From assembly GCA_947846985.1 (NCBI GenBank), contig CANTUZ010000014.1:13040778-13104777 (forward strand): a stretch of DNA of 64,000 bases, read 5' to 3'. The number at the start of each line of letters is the position of its first letter. The stretch's first letter is position 1. Source of the DNA: Fratercula arctica. Lineage: Eukaryota > Chordata > Aves > Charadriiformes > Alcidae. Below, one piece after another: positions 14,701 through 26,400 of the stretch. Below the pieces are notes generated by a model. The model was not told the DNA's origin, made no database searches, and worked only from the letters and a program-made list of their open reading frames with translations. The position numbers and the translations under genes were made by a program.

Positions 14701-17700
14701 CGGCCCAGATCAACCAGATGCTCAGCGACCTCAACCGGGTCGACTTCGCCAACGTCCAGGTGCCGCCGCCGCCGGGGGGGGGGGGGGTCCCGACGCCGCC
14801 CTGACCCCCCTGTCCCCCCCCCCCACTCCCCCCGAAACCCAGGGGAAAGGGGGTGACTGGGGGGGGTATGGATGGGGGGGGGGGGATGTCGGGGTTTCTG
14901 AGCCCGGGAAAAGCAATGGGGGGGGGGGGGGGTTTGGCTTTGGGCACTGATGTGGGGTTGGGGGGGGTGCCATGGGGCTGTGCCGTGGGGCTGGGGGTGC
15001 GCAGTGGGGCTGGGGGTGTGCTGTGGGGCTGGGGGTGCGCAGTGGGGCTGGGGGGGGTGCCGTGGGGCTGGGGGGGTGCCGTGGGGCTGTGCTGTGGGGC
15101 TGGGGGTGCGCAGTGGGGCTGGGGGGGGTGCCGTGGGGCTGGGGGTGCGCAGTGGGGCTGGGGGGGTGTCCATGGGGCTGGGGGGGTGCCATGGGGCTGT
15201 GCTGTGGGGCTGGGGGAGCACAATGGGGCTGGGGGGGGTGCCATGGGGCTGGGGGTGTGCAGTGGGGCTGGGGGGGTGCCATGGGGCTGGGGGGGTGCCG
15301 TGGGGCTGTGCTGTGGGGCTGGGGGTGCGCAATGGGGCTGGGGGGGGGGTGCCATGGGGCTGTGCCGTGGGGCTGGGGTGCGCAGTGGGGCTGGGGGGGG
15401 TGCTGTTGGGCTGGGGGTGCTCAATGGGGCTGGGGGGGGTGCCGTGGGGCTGTGCTGTGGGGCTGGGGGTGCTCAATGGGGCTGGGGGGGGTGCCGTGGG
15501 GCTGTGCTGTGGGGCCAGGCTGCCCCACGGCTCCAGGTTGCCCCACAGAGCTGGCCCTGACCCCCAAGCTCCGCCCCCCCCCCGCCCTCAACCCCCTGCC
15601 TGAGCACAGGGTCCTCTGGGTGCTGTGGGTCGGGGTCTGGCTGTGGGTGGGGGTCCCGCCGTGGGTCAGGGTCACACTGTGGGTCAGGGTCACATCATGG
15701 GTCAGGGTCGTGCTGTGGGTCAGTGTCTGGCTGTGGGTCGGGATCCCGCCGTGGGTCAGGGTCGTGCTGTGGGTCAGTGTCTGGCTGTGGGTTGGGATCC
15801 TGCTGTGGGTCAGGGTCCCACCGTGGGTCAGTGTCCGGCTGTGGGTTGGGATCCCGCTGTGGGTGGGGGTCTGGCCGTGGGTCAGTGTCTGGCTGTGGGT
15901 GGGGGTCTCGCTGTGGGTCAGGGTCCCACTGTGGGTCAGTGTCTGGCTGTGGGTCGGGATCCCGCCGTGGGTCAGGGTCCCACCATGGGTCAGTGTCCGG
16001 CTGTGGGTCAGTGTCCGGCTGTGGGTGGGGGTCCCGCCGTGGGTCAGGGTCACACTGTGGGTCAGAGTCACACTGTGGGTCAGTGTCTGGCTGTGGGTGG
16101 GGGTCTGGCCGTGGGTCAGGGTCCCACCGTGGGTCAGTGTCCGGCTGTGGGTGGGGGTGCGGCCGTGGGTCCGAGCCCCGCCGTGGGTCCGAGCCCCCCG
16201 CGCCCCCCAGGAGCAGGCCTCGTGGGTGTGCCGGTGCGAGGACCGCGTGGTGCAGCGGCTGGAGCAGGACTTCAAGGCGACGCTGCAGCAGCAGAACTCG
16301 CTGGAGCAGTGGGCGGCCTGGCTGGACGCCGTCGTCGCCCGCGTCCTCAAGCCCCACCAGGGCACCCCCGGCTTCCCCCGCGCCGCCAAGCTCTTCCTGC
16401 TCAAGTGGTCCTTCTACAGGTGCGCGCCCCCCGCGGACACCCCCGCCACCGCGGGGACACCCCCGGCACCACGGGGACACCCCCGCCACCGCGGGGACAC
16501 CCCTGGCACCACGGGGACACCCCCGGCACCACAGGGACACCCCCGCCACCGCAGGGACACCCCCAGCACCACAGGGACACCCCCGCCACCGCGGGGACAC
16601 CCCCAGCACCACGGGGACACCCCCACCACCGCAGGGACACCCCCAGCACCACGGGGACACCCCCGCCACCGCGGGGACACCCCCGGCACCACGGGGACAC
16701 CCCCGCCACCGCAGGGACACCCCCGGCACCACGGGGACAACCCCGGCACCACGGGGACACCCCCGGCACCGCAGGGACACCCCCGCCACCGCGGAGACAC
16801 CCCCGGCACCGCGGGGACACCCCCAGCACCACGGGGACAACCCCGGCACCATGGGGACACCCCCGGCACCGCGGGGACACCCCCGGCACCACAGGGACAC
16901 CCCCAGCACCACAGGGACACCCCCGCCACCACGGGGACACCCCCAGCACCACAGGGACACCCCCAGCACCACAGGGACACCCCCGCCACCGCGGGGACAC
17001 CCCCGGCACCACGGGGACAACCCCGCCACCGTGTCCCCCCACCGACATCCCGTCCCACACGGCGACAGCGTGTGCCCCCCACTGCGGTGACAGTGACGCC
17101 GCGTCCCTCGCAGTGACGCTGTCTCCCCCCTGGTGATGGTGACACTGTGTCTCCCCCCGGTGTGGTGACACTGACACCGTGTCCCGTCCCGCATGGGGAC
17201 AGCATGTACCCCCTGGTGTGGTGACAGTGACGCCACGTCCCTCACAGTGACACTGTCTCCCCCCAGTGACGGTGACACCATGTCCCACCCCTGCGTGGTG
17301 ACAGTGACACCGTGTCCCTCATGGTGACAGTGATGCCACGTCCCACCTGGTGATGGTGACATCGTGTCCCATCCCACGTGGTGACACCGTGTCCCCCCGG
17401 TGCGGCGACAGTGACACTGTACATCCCCCTGGTGTGGTGACAGTGACACCATGTGTCCCCCTGATGCCACACTGGTGATGCCACGTACCCCTGGTGTGGT
17501 GACAGTGACACTGTGTCCCTCCTGGTGCGGTGACAGTGACACTGTGTCCCTCCTGGTGCGGTGACGGTGACACTGTGTCCCCCTGGTGCGGTGACAGTGA
17601 CACCGTGTCCCTCCTCCCTCCTGGCGCGGTGACGGTGACACTGTGTCCCTCCTGGTGTGGTGACAGTGACACCGTGTGTCCCCCTGATGCCACGCTGGTG

Positions 17701-18470
17701 ATGCCACATACCCCTGGTGTGGTGACAGTGACACTGTGTCCCTCCTGGCGTGGTGACGGTGACACTGTGTCCCCCTGGTGCGGTGACGGTGACACCGTGT
17801 CCCTCCTGGCGCGGTGACGGTGACACCGTGTGTCCCCCCCCGCAGCTCGATGGTGATCCGGGACCTGACCCTGCGCAGCGCCGCCAGCTTCGGCTCCTTC
17901 CACCTCATCCGCCTGCTGTACGACGAGTACATGTACTACCTGGTGGAGCACCGCGTGGCGGCCGCGCGCGGCCAGAGCCCCATCGCCGTCATGGGAGAGG
18001 TGACGGGGGGGGACACGGACACCTGTGGGACCCCCCGGGGGCGCTGGGGGTCCCGTGTTGGCCCCCCCCCCCGCGGGGTCTGACGGCCGCTCTCCCCCCC
18101 CCGCAGTTCGCCAACCTGAGCAGCTCCCTCAGCTCCCTGGACCCCGACAAAGGTCAGTGCCCCCCCCCCCGGCCCCGCCCACCGCCTTGTGTTAACTCTG
18201 GAACCTACTGAGTGTGTGTTCACACACCTGTGTTAACTCTGGCCCCTGCTGATGGCAGCTGGGGGGGGAGTGTGTTAATTCTGGCCCCTACTGATGGCAG
18301 CTGGGGGGGGGGGGTGTTAACTCTGGCCCCTACTGATGGCAGCTGGGGGGGGTGTGTTAACTCTGGTCCCTACTGATGGCAGCTGGGGGGGGAGTGTGTT
18401 AATTCTGGCCCCTACTGATGGCAGCTGGGGGGGGTGTGTTAACTCTGGCCCCTGCTGATGGCAGCTGGGG

Positions 18471-18522
<52 letters not shown>

Positions 18523-18714
18523 ACTCTGGCCCCTGCTGATGGCAGCTGGGGGGGGAGTGTGTTAATTCTGGCCCCTACTGATGGCAGCTGGGGGGGGTGT
18601 GTTAACTCTGGTCCCTACTGATGGCAGCTGGGGGGGGAGTGTGTTAATTCTGGCCCCTACTGATGGCAGCTGGGGGGGGTGTGTTAACTCTGGCCCCTGC
18701 TGATGGCAGCTGGG

Positions 18715-18748
<34 letters not shown>

Positions 18749-19333
18749 ACTCTGGCCCCTGCTGATGGCAGCTGGGGGGGGAGTGTGTTAATTCTGGCCC
18801 CTACTGATGGCAGCTGGGGGGGGTGTGTTAACTCTGGTCCCTACTGATGGCAGCTGGGGGGGGAGTGTGTTAATTCTGGCCCCTACTGATGGCAGCTGGG
18901 GGGGGTGTGTTAACTCTGGCCCCTGCTGATGGCAGCTGGGGGGGGGGGTGTTAACTCTGGCCCCTACTGACGGCAGCTGCATCACTCCCTGTGCGTTAAC
19001 TCTGGTCCCTGCTGATGGCGTGTCTGTGTGTGCATCTGTGTTAACTCTGGCCCCTACTGAGGGCAGCCCCACTCCACCCACTGCCGGGTTCTGGGGGGGG
19101 GGAGGTCAGGGGGTGCCAGCGGTGTCTCACCCCCCCCCCCCCCCCACTGCTGCCCCCCCCAGACGAGGAGGAGGAGGAGGAGGAGGAGAGCGACGAGGAG
19201 CTGCCGCAGGAGATGGGGCTGGGGGCGGGGGAGGGGGGGGGCGCTGCCCCCTGACCCCCTGGAGCCCCCCCCGGCCAAACTCCCCCGCAGCGACGCCCGC
19301 GGCCTCTTTGTGCAGGCGCTGCCCTCCAGCTGA
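8716..19333 (+). CDS. RFX1: RFX1, regulatory factor X1 (winged-helix transcription factor)
   Basis: Nuclear X-box-binding factor. Coding exons: 8716-8909, 9043-9134, 9313-9366, 9813-9904, 10016-10347, 11081-11262, 11366-11485, 12792-12907, 12993-13111, 13227-13336, 14168-14319, 14423-14520, 14610-14759, 16211-16419, 17846-17999, 18107-18152, 19163-19333. The N-terminus [14 protein letters not shown] and [16 protein letters not shown] match RFX1. The RFX DNA-binding domain (about residues 255-330) runs from [13 protein letters not shown] to [12 protein letters not shown]. The B, C and dimerisation regions follow ([54 protein letters not shown]). An acidic (E)n tail leads to [13 protein letters not shown]. 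About 795 residues, against 979 in human: the Q-rich activation region is much shorter. Frame breaks equal to one extra base occur in C/G runs at 8873-8882, about 10225-10232 and 19233-19241; the other exon phases agree. ATG 8716 lies in CGCCATGG context after an acceptor at 8674. Confidence 0.95.
9367..9780. repeat. G-run repeat in RFX1 intron
   Basis: Long G-runs with CAGCACCCTGG or GGTGCAGGGG inserts recur every 30-60 bases between coding exons 3 and 4. No exon homologous to the missing RFX1 activation region could be found here. Confidence 0.65.
10620..10965 (+). repeat. Tandem duplication in RFX1 intron
   Basis: Two copies, about 10620-10775 and 10778-10955, share TGTGGGAAAATTGAGG, CCAAACCACAACTATTTGGG and ACGAGGTTTAGTGGGGAAAC in the same order. 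This is a direct duplication of about 160-180 bases in the intron after coding exon 5. Confidence 0.75.
11500..12755 (+). repeat. GTGGGGCTGGGGG minisatellite in RFX1 intron after coding exon 7
   Basis: Units such as GTGCGCAGTGGGGCTGGGGG, TGCCATGGGGCTGG and TACTGTGGGGTTGGGG repeat for more than 1.2 kb with a basic step of about 20-25 bases. The same family recurs in the intron after coding exon 13 (14950-15520). Confidence 0.9.
13337..14160 (+). repeat. Tandem repeat copying an RFX1 exon end and splice donor
   Basis: The unit of about 100-145 bases holds CCCCGTGGCCGTGTGAGTCC (the last bases of coding exon 10 plus its donor), then GGGAAGGGGCTGGGG, CAGTGACACCCCC, and a GCTGATTTGT segment resembling the intron's 3' end. 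The real junction is at 13336/13337. Further donor copies lie near 13457, 13567, 13671, 13817, 13929 (GTGAAT variant) and 14060. Confidence 0.9.
14950..15520 (+). repeat. GTGGGGCTGGGGG minisatellite, second RFX1 copy
   Basis: Same motif set (GTGCGCAGTGGGGCTGGG, GCCGTGGGGCTGTGCTGTGG) as the array at 11500-12755, now in the intron after coding exon 13. Confidence 0.9.
15610..16205 (+). repeat. GTGGGTCAGGGTC minisatellite in RFX1 intron
   Basis: About 20-base steps of CTGTGGGTCAGTGTCTGG and CCGTGGGTCAGGGTC run right up to the acceptor of coding exon 14 at 16210. Confidence 0.9.
16425..17035 (+). repeat. 20-bp GGGGACACCCCCGGCACCAC minisatellite
   Basis: A regular 20-base unit (GGGGACACCCCCGCCACCGC and variants), about 30 copies, starts immediately after the donor of coding exon 14. 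Open in several frames, but spacer rather than coding. Confidence 0.95.
17090..17840 (+). repeat. GGTGACAGTGACACCGTGTC minisatellite
   Basis: Repeats of GGTGTGGTGACAGTGACAC plus CGTGTCCCTCCTGGTG fill the rest of the intron and end about 15 bases before the acceptor of coding exon 15 (17845). Confidence 0.9.
18185..19075 (+). repeat. TTAACTCTGGCCCCTACTGA minisatellite with (TG)n tracts
   Basis: A unit of about 42-45 bases (TGTTAACTCTGGCCCC, TACTGATGGCAGCTGGGG) fills the last RFX1 intron. Two (GT)n microsatellites, near 18472-18520 and 18716-18747, expanded inside units. Confidence 0.93.
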
Positions 19334-20150
19334 GCCCCCCCCGGTAACCCCCCCCTGCGCCCCCCCCCCCCACGCTTACACCCCCCCCCGCGCCCCCCCC
19401 CCCGCAGCCCCCCGGGGGGGTCGCTCGGCGGCGACAATGTGCCTTAAGCCGGGACCGTGTGCCAAAGCCCCCCCGGCCCCCCCCGGGGACAGACGGGGGG
19501 GGGGGGGGGGGGACACCCCCTGGCCTTGGAAGGGGGGGGGACGTGGAGGGGGGGGGCAAAGGGCCCCACAGGATTTGGGGATGGTCCCTCCCCCCTGGGG
19601 GGGGGGGGGTGATTTAGGGACCCTTTTTGGGGGTGGGTAAATGGGGGGGGGGGGGCAAAAAAAACACCCGCGGGGGGGGGGAGGGGGGGGAGGTGGAGAC
19701 CCCCGGCACTGCCCCCCCCCACCCCCGGCATTGCCCCCCCCACCTCCCTGCCCCCCCCCAGTGCCAAACGCCCCCCCCCGCCCCCGCTGCCTTACGCCAG
19801 GACTCCCCCCCGCATGAAGGGGCCCCCCCCGCGCTTCAGCCCCCCCCCGGTATTAGATATTCTAGTTTTTGATCAATTCTTGTGCTTTTGTACCCCCCGC
19901 CCCCCCCCCCCCCCCCCCCGCCTGCCGGGGCCCCCCCGGGGGGGGCGGGTTTGTGGCGCCGTGGAGAGCCCGTGTGAAAAACCTCTATTTTGGGGAGGGG
20001 GGGGGACGAGGGGGGGGGGAAACGGGGGCCCCCCCTGCGCCCCCCAACCCCCCCCCCGGTGTCGTGACCCCCCCCCCCCGCAGAGGCTGTTTTCTACCTT
20101 TTGTAGTTCTTTCTTAAGAGGAATAAAATCCGCCGTGGTCTTTGGCCCCC
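19334..20150 (+). other. RFX1 3' UTR with AATAAA
   Basis: Follows the TGA at 19331. A polyadenylation signal AATAAA lies at 20122-20127. An A/T-richer patch (about 19850-19895, with TTTTTGATCAATTCTTG) resembles a conserved 3' UTR segment. The RFX1 and DCAF15 poly(A) signals are about 160 bases apart. Confidence 0.7.
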
Positions 20151-20287
20151 GCCCCTCCCTCCTGCGCCGGGGGGGGACACGGGGGGGGGGGGGGATGGGA
20201 CACGGGGGGCAGGGACCCAAAACCCCTGGGATTTGCCCCAAAACCCCTCTGCCAACAACAGCGCAGAAAAACATGGAAACGGAACAA

Positions 20288-20293
20288 TTTATT
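20288..20293 (-). terminator. DCAF15 poly(A) signal
   Basis: AATAAA on the minus strand, about 175 bases past the DCAF15 stop codon (20468-20470). Confidence 0.7.
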
Positions 20294-20467
20294 TGGGGTG
20301 GGGGTGCTGGGGGGGGGGGGGGGGGGGGGGTCCGGCCTCCTCCGGGGGTGCCCCTTCCCCCCTCCCCCCCCCCGGCTTCAAACAGCGAACGGAAAAAGGA
20401 GGAAAAAAACCCAAAACTGGGCTGGGGGGGGGGGTGGGGGGGGGGAGGGGGAGGAACCCCCCCCCCG

Positions 20468-23400
20468 TTACAGCACGATCCAGGTGTAGCGCTCGTTGTC
20501 GGCCAGGACCTTCAGGGAGCAGCCTTTGGGGGGGGGGGGGGGATAAAGGAGGTGAGGGGGGGGTTGTTGAGGGCGGGGGGGTGTTGAGGGCGGGGGGGTG
20601 TTGAGGGGGGGTGAAGCCCCCCAAGGCCCCCCCCCCGGTGCCCCCCCCACCTTTGTGCAGCGCCTCGTTCGTCATCCTGTTGACGTAGCGGCCGCTGCTC
20701 TCGGGGACGAGCCACCGCATCACCGTGTCCACGCAGCCCTTGCGGTACGAGCTCCACACGCTGCCGCTGGGGGGGGCACGGGGGGGGCACGGGGGGGGCA
20801 CGGGGGGGAACTGTGAGACACCCCACCCCCCCCCCCCCCCCGGGGTGGCCCCAACCCCCCCCAACGCCCCCCCCCGAAGTGCTATGGGGCAGCCCTGGCA
20901 CCTCCAAACTGCCCCCCCCCCCCCATCACCAAACTGCCCCCCCAGCCCCAAAATTGCCCCCCCCCAAACTACCCCCCAAATTGCCCCCCCCGATCACCAA
21001 ACTGCCCCCTAAATGCACCCCCAAACTCCCCCCGTCCCCTCAAATTACCCCCCACCCCCTCACGTTTCCCCCCCCAGACCCCAAATTTCCGCCCCCACCC
21101 CCCAAAACGCCCCCCCCAGCCCCCTCCAACACCCAAACTGCCCCCCCCCAAATTGCTGACCCCCCGAACTGCCCCCCTGGCACCCCAAAAATGCCCTCCC
21201 AGCCCCCAGGCTGCCCCCCCCGACCCCTAAATCGCCCCCCACATTGCCCCCTCCCCCTCCCCTCAAACTGCCCCCCCCCGCGCCCAAACTTTCCCTCCGT
21301 CCCCTCCACAAACAGCGCTCCCCCCCCCCCAACCCCCAACCGTTGCCAACCCACCCCCCAAACTGCTCCCTGGCCCCCCCTAAAATCACACACCCCCCCC
21401 CCCGCAAATTGTCCGTGTGTCGTCCCCCCCCCCCCCAAAATGGCCCCCCCCCCACCTGGTCTGTCCCTTGACCTCGGTGAGGTCCCCCACGCTGACGGTG
21501 ACGAAGGTGCCGGTGTTGAGGTCCCAGGCCACCTTCAGGCTGGTGTGGTACGGCTTTGGTCTGCGGGGGGGGGGGAAAGGGGGCTCAGCGTGAGGCCGGG
21601 GCGGGGGGGGGGGCGTTTTGGGGCTTGGGGGGGGGTCGTTTCGGGGCCCCCCCGCCCCCCTCACCGCAGCTGCCCCTCCTCGTCGGGCGAGGGGAAGGCC
21701 AGGAGCAGGAGCCCGATGTTGATGACGACCTGGTTGGTCTCGGGGCAAACCTGGCGTCGGGGGGGGGGGGACACGGACACACACACACACACAAAGGGGT
21801 GAGTGGGGGGGTCGCGGGGGGGGGGAGGGGGGGTCCCGCCGCCCGCTCGTTCGTCCGTTCCCCCCCCCCCCACCTCGAGGATGACGATGTCGTAGTCGCT
21901 GAAGGAGCAGAACTGGCGGGACCAGGCGGCGTCGTTACGGATCACCTCGTTAATAACGTACTCGAAGTCCAGCGTCAGCTGCTCCACCGTCAGGTACTGC
22001 CCCTGGGGGGGGGGGGGGGAGAGGGAGGGGGGGGCACAGGCGTTGTCACACGCCCCCCCGCGGGGTGTGGGGGGGGTCACCTCAGCCCCCCCCCCCCCCA
22101 AACCTGCGCCGTCGCTCGCTCCTTCAGCGGCCGCAGGCTGCGACCGCGCAGGTCGGTCACCACGAAGGGCAGCGAGATCTTGTCGTCCTCGTACTCTGGG
22201 GGGGGGAACACACACGTAACAACAGGGGTGGTGGGGGGGGGACACACCCCACAACGCGGGGGGGGGACACCCCTGAGCCTTTCCCGCCCCCCCCGCGCCC
22301 CGTCTCACCCTCCTCGGGCGCCTGGGGCTCGCCGTGGGGCTCCAGCACGTAGCGCAGTTTGGTGTAATTGACGTAACCGGGCTCGGGGGGGGGCGCCGGG
22401 GGGGCGCAGGGGGGGCCGGCGGGGGCAGAGGGGGGCCCGTCCCCCCGGGGGGACGTGGGGTGCAGGCGGCAGCGCCCCGAGCCGGGGGGGGCGGCGGCGG
22501 CGGGGGCTGGGGGCCACCGTCATCTTCCTCCTCCTCTTCCTCCTCCTCCTCGCCGGCCGGTGGCCCCGTGGCCTCCTTGGCCCGGCGGAAGATGTCGGCT
22601 ACGAACTCTTTGGCTTTGGCCACCGCCGGGGAGAGCCCCGCGCCCCCCCGGGGCTGCGCCGGGCCCCCCTCGGCCCCCTCCCGCTCCCCCGGCTCCTCCG
22701 GCCGCACTGGGAACGATCCTGGGCGGCGGGCGGGCGCCGGGGGGGGGGCTGCGGTGCTCGTAGAGGATTTGGCAGGAGCTGGTGTCGCCTGCGGGGATGG
22801 GGGGGCCGGGGGGGGAACGGGGGGGTTACGGGGGTCCGGGGGGGGGGGGGGGCGGTCCCAGAGGGTCTCAGGGGGGTCCCAGGGGGCTCCGGGGGGGGGC
22901 TCCAGGAGGAGCTCAGGGGGGTGCGGGGGGTCCCACAGGGGGCTCCAGGGGAACATGAGGGGTCCCAGGGGGTCCTGGAGGGTGGGGGGGTTCCCGGGGG
23001 GGTCCCAGAAGACTCCAGGGATTCCCAGGAGTCTCCTGGGGGTTCTGGGGGAACATGGGGGGGGTCACGGGGGGTTCCAGGGGGTCCAAGAGGGCTCTGG
23101 GGCGTCCTGGGGGGTCCCGGGGGGAGCGGGAGGTCACAGAGCTGGGGGGGCTGGGGGTCCCTAGAAGGCTGTGGGGGGACACGAGAGGTCCCACAGGGTC
23201 TTGGAGGGCTCTGGGGGGAGCTCTTGGGAGAATATGGGGGGGTCCCAAGGTGTCACAGAGGGTTCGGGGGGGTCCTGAGGGGCTCTCGGAGAACTCTTGG
23301 GGCTCCTGAGGGAACGCAGGGAGTCCCAGGGGGCTCTGGGGGGAGTCCCAGGGGGGTCTGGGGGAACATGGGGGGGGTCACGGGGGGGTCCAGGGGATCC

Positions 23401-26400
23401 AAGAGGGCTCTGGGGAGTCCTGGGGGGTCCTGGGAGGAGGTGGGGGTCCCTAGGAGGCTCTGGGGGAACACGAGAGGTCCCACAGGGTCTTGGAGGGCTC
23501 TGGGGGGGTGCTCTTGGGGGTCCTGGGAGAATATGGGGGGGTCCCAAGGTGTCACAGAGGGTTCAGGGGGGTCCTGAGGGGCTCTTGGAGAAGTCTTGGG
23601 GGTCCTGGGGGAACATGAGGGGTCCCAGGGGGTCCTGGGGGGGGATCCAAGGGGGGTCTGGGGAGTCCTGGGAGGAGGTGGGGGTCCCTAGAAGGCTCTG
23701 GGGGAACACAAGAGGTCCCACAGGCTCTGGGGGGGGGCTCTTGGGGGTCCTGGGAGAATATGGGGGGGGTCCCAAGGTGTCACAGAGGCTTTGGGGGGCT
23801 CCTGAGGCGCTCTCGGAGAAGTCTTGGGGCTCCTGAGGGAATGCAGGGGGGGGGGTCCCAGTAGGGTTCCTGGGGGGTCCCGGGGTGGGAGTGTCTCAGC
23901 CAGCTCCGGGGGGTGCCGGGGGGGGTCGCGGGGGTACCTGGGGCGTGGACGGCGACGGCGCAGGCCACCAGGGAGTAGCTGGTGTTGAGCAGGACGACCT
24001 GGTCCTTCTTGAGCTGGAAGGCGGGCTGGAAGGTGGGGAAGGGGTACACCACCTGGTACTTGGTGTGCAGCAGGAAGCCGTGGCGCAGGCAGTGCGGCGG
24101 CCGCTCCCCTGCGCCGCCGGGAGGAGAAACGGGGGGGAAGGGGCTCAGCACCCGGGGAGAGGTGGGGGGGGGGGGGGGGGGGGAGCCCCCACGGGGCGGG
24201 GAGGGGGTGGGGGGGGGGCTCACCGGGGTGGGCGAGGGCCATGTCGCGGCAGCCGGGGCAGTGGCGGGGGGGGGGCATGGCCACGGCGCTGATGTAGATG
24301 TCGCGGTGGTTCTCGTCGCTCATCATCATCATGTTGACCAGGAGGCCGTTGGCTGAGCGGGTGCTGGGGGGGGGGGGGGGGGAGAAGGGGGGGGCAAAAA
24401 ATGGTGAGGGGGGGGGGGGGGACCCCCCCGCAGTGACAGGGGGGGGACAGGGTGGCGGGGGGAGGGACGGGGTGGCAGAAAGGGGGGGACGGGGTGGCAG
24501 AAAGGGGGGGGGGACACAGGGTGGCAGAAAGGGGGGGGGACACAGGGTGGCAGAAGCGGGGGGGGACACAGGGTGGCAGAAGCGGGGGGGATGGGGTGGC
24601 AGGGGGAGGGACAGGGTGGCAGAAAGGGGGGGACGGGGTGGCAGAAAGGGGGGGGAACACAGGGTGGCAGAAAGGGGGGGGGGACACAGGGTGGCAGAAA
24701 GGGGGGGGGGGACACAGGGTGGCAGAAAGGGGGGGGGGACACAGGGCGGCAGGGGGGGGAGAGAGTAGCAGTAGGAGACACAGGGTAGCAGTGGGGGGGG
24801 GACAGGGTGTCAAAAAGGGGGGGACAGGGCGGCGGGGGGGGGGGACAGGGGGGCGGGGGGGGGACAGGGCGGGGGGGGGGGGACAGGGCGGCAGAGGGGG
24901 GGGACACAGGGCGGCAGAGGGGGGGGGGACACAGGGCGGCAGAGGGGGGGGGACACAGGGCGGCAGAGGGGGGGGGCACAGGGCGGCAGAGGGGGGGGAC
25001 ACAGGGCGGCAGAGGGGGGGGACACAGGGCGGCAGAGGGGGGGGGACACAGGGCGGCAGAGGGGGGGACACGCTCACTTGAAGCCGAAGACGATGACTTT
25101 GGAGGAGTCGCTGGGCCACTCGCACACCGTCAGGTACAAGTCGCTGTAAATCTGCTCGTCCTGGAAGAGCCGGACCTGCCGCACCTGCGGGAGGGAGGGG
25201 GGGCAGGAAAGCGTCTGCGGGGGCCCCCCCAAAACCCCGCGGGGGGGGGGGGGGGCGCTGCCGGGAGCTGGGGGACGCACACACGGTACCAGTTTGAGCT
25301 TGCTGTGGACGTTGAACTCCCACCAGTACAAGTGGTAGATGTAGAAAGAGAAGTCGTCGTCGCTGCTGCTGGTGGTGTAGGACAGGACGTAGCGGCCGCA
25401 CTTGGAGAAGCCGAGGAAGATGTGCCTTGGGGGGGGGGGGGGAGGAAGGACACAACACAGGGTGGGGGGGACGTGTCAGGTCCAGCGGGCCCCCCCCTCC
25501 CCGAGATAGGGGGTGTTGCCCCCCCCCCCCCCCCCGCCATGTCCCGTTTTCTGCCCCCCGGGGCCTCACCCCGCGCACAGAAAGTCCTCGTCCACGATGC
25601 TCTTCAGGGAGACGCAGACGCGGGGGGGCAGCTTGCGGAAGAGCCGGGGCGAGAGCTGCCCGCTGATCTGGGGGGGGGGGAGGGGGGCAGCATGGCATCA
25701 GGGACCCCCCAGAGCCTCCCCCCCCCCACCTCCAGCCCTCCTGTTACCCCCCCAGCCCTTCCCATCACCCCCCAGCCTGTCCCTGTCTCTCCTTCACAGC
25801 CCCCCCCCCCCCCCCCAAATCAGGGCCCACTTTGGCTGCTCCCCCCCAAACTCGGGGGTCCCCCAGGAGCCCCCCAGCTCCCCTCAGGCCACCCCCGCCA
25901 CGATCCCCCCCCAGGGCTGCCCACCATGTCCCCCTTCACCCCCTACAATGCCCCTCCGCCCCCCGCCTCAGGCCCCCCAGCCCCCAGCTGCCTTCAGGGT
26001 CCCCTCTCAGGGCCCCGAATTCCCTCTCAGGGTCCCCTCAGCCCCCCCGTCACCCCTCAGACCCTCTCGAAGTCCCCTCAACCCCCCCCGCTCCCCCTCA
26101 GGGACCCCCGGTTCCCTCAGCTCCCCTTCAGGGGCCCCCTCCGGGCCCCCCATCTCCTCTCAGGGTCTCCTCAGCCCCCCCATCACCCCTCAGGCTCCCC
26201 AGACGCCCTCAAGACCCCCCCTCAGGCCCCGCGTCAGACACCCCCCCATCACCCCTCACAGTCCCCTCAGGCCCCCCGCTCCCCCTCAGGGACCCCCGTT
26301 CCCTCAGCTCCCATCAGGGGTCCCCCTCAGGCCCCCCATTCCCTCTCAGGGTCTCCTCGGCCCGCCCACCACCCCTCAAGGCCTCCCCTCAGGCCCCCCA

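Noticed and set aside
15621..17932. Gly/Val/Ser-, Thr/Pro- or His-rich frames in the 15.6-17.8 kb arrays
   Set aside because: Three different minisatellites between RFX1 exons 13 and 15. Only 16211-16419 codes, in the RFX1 frame.
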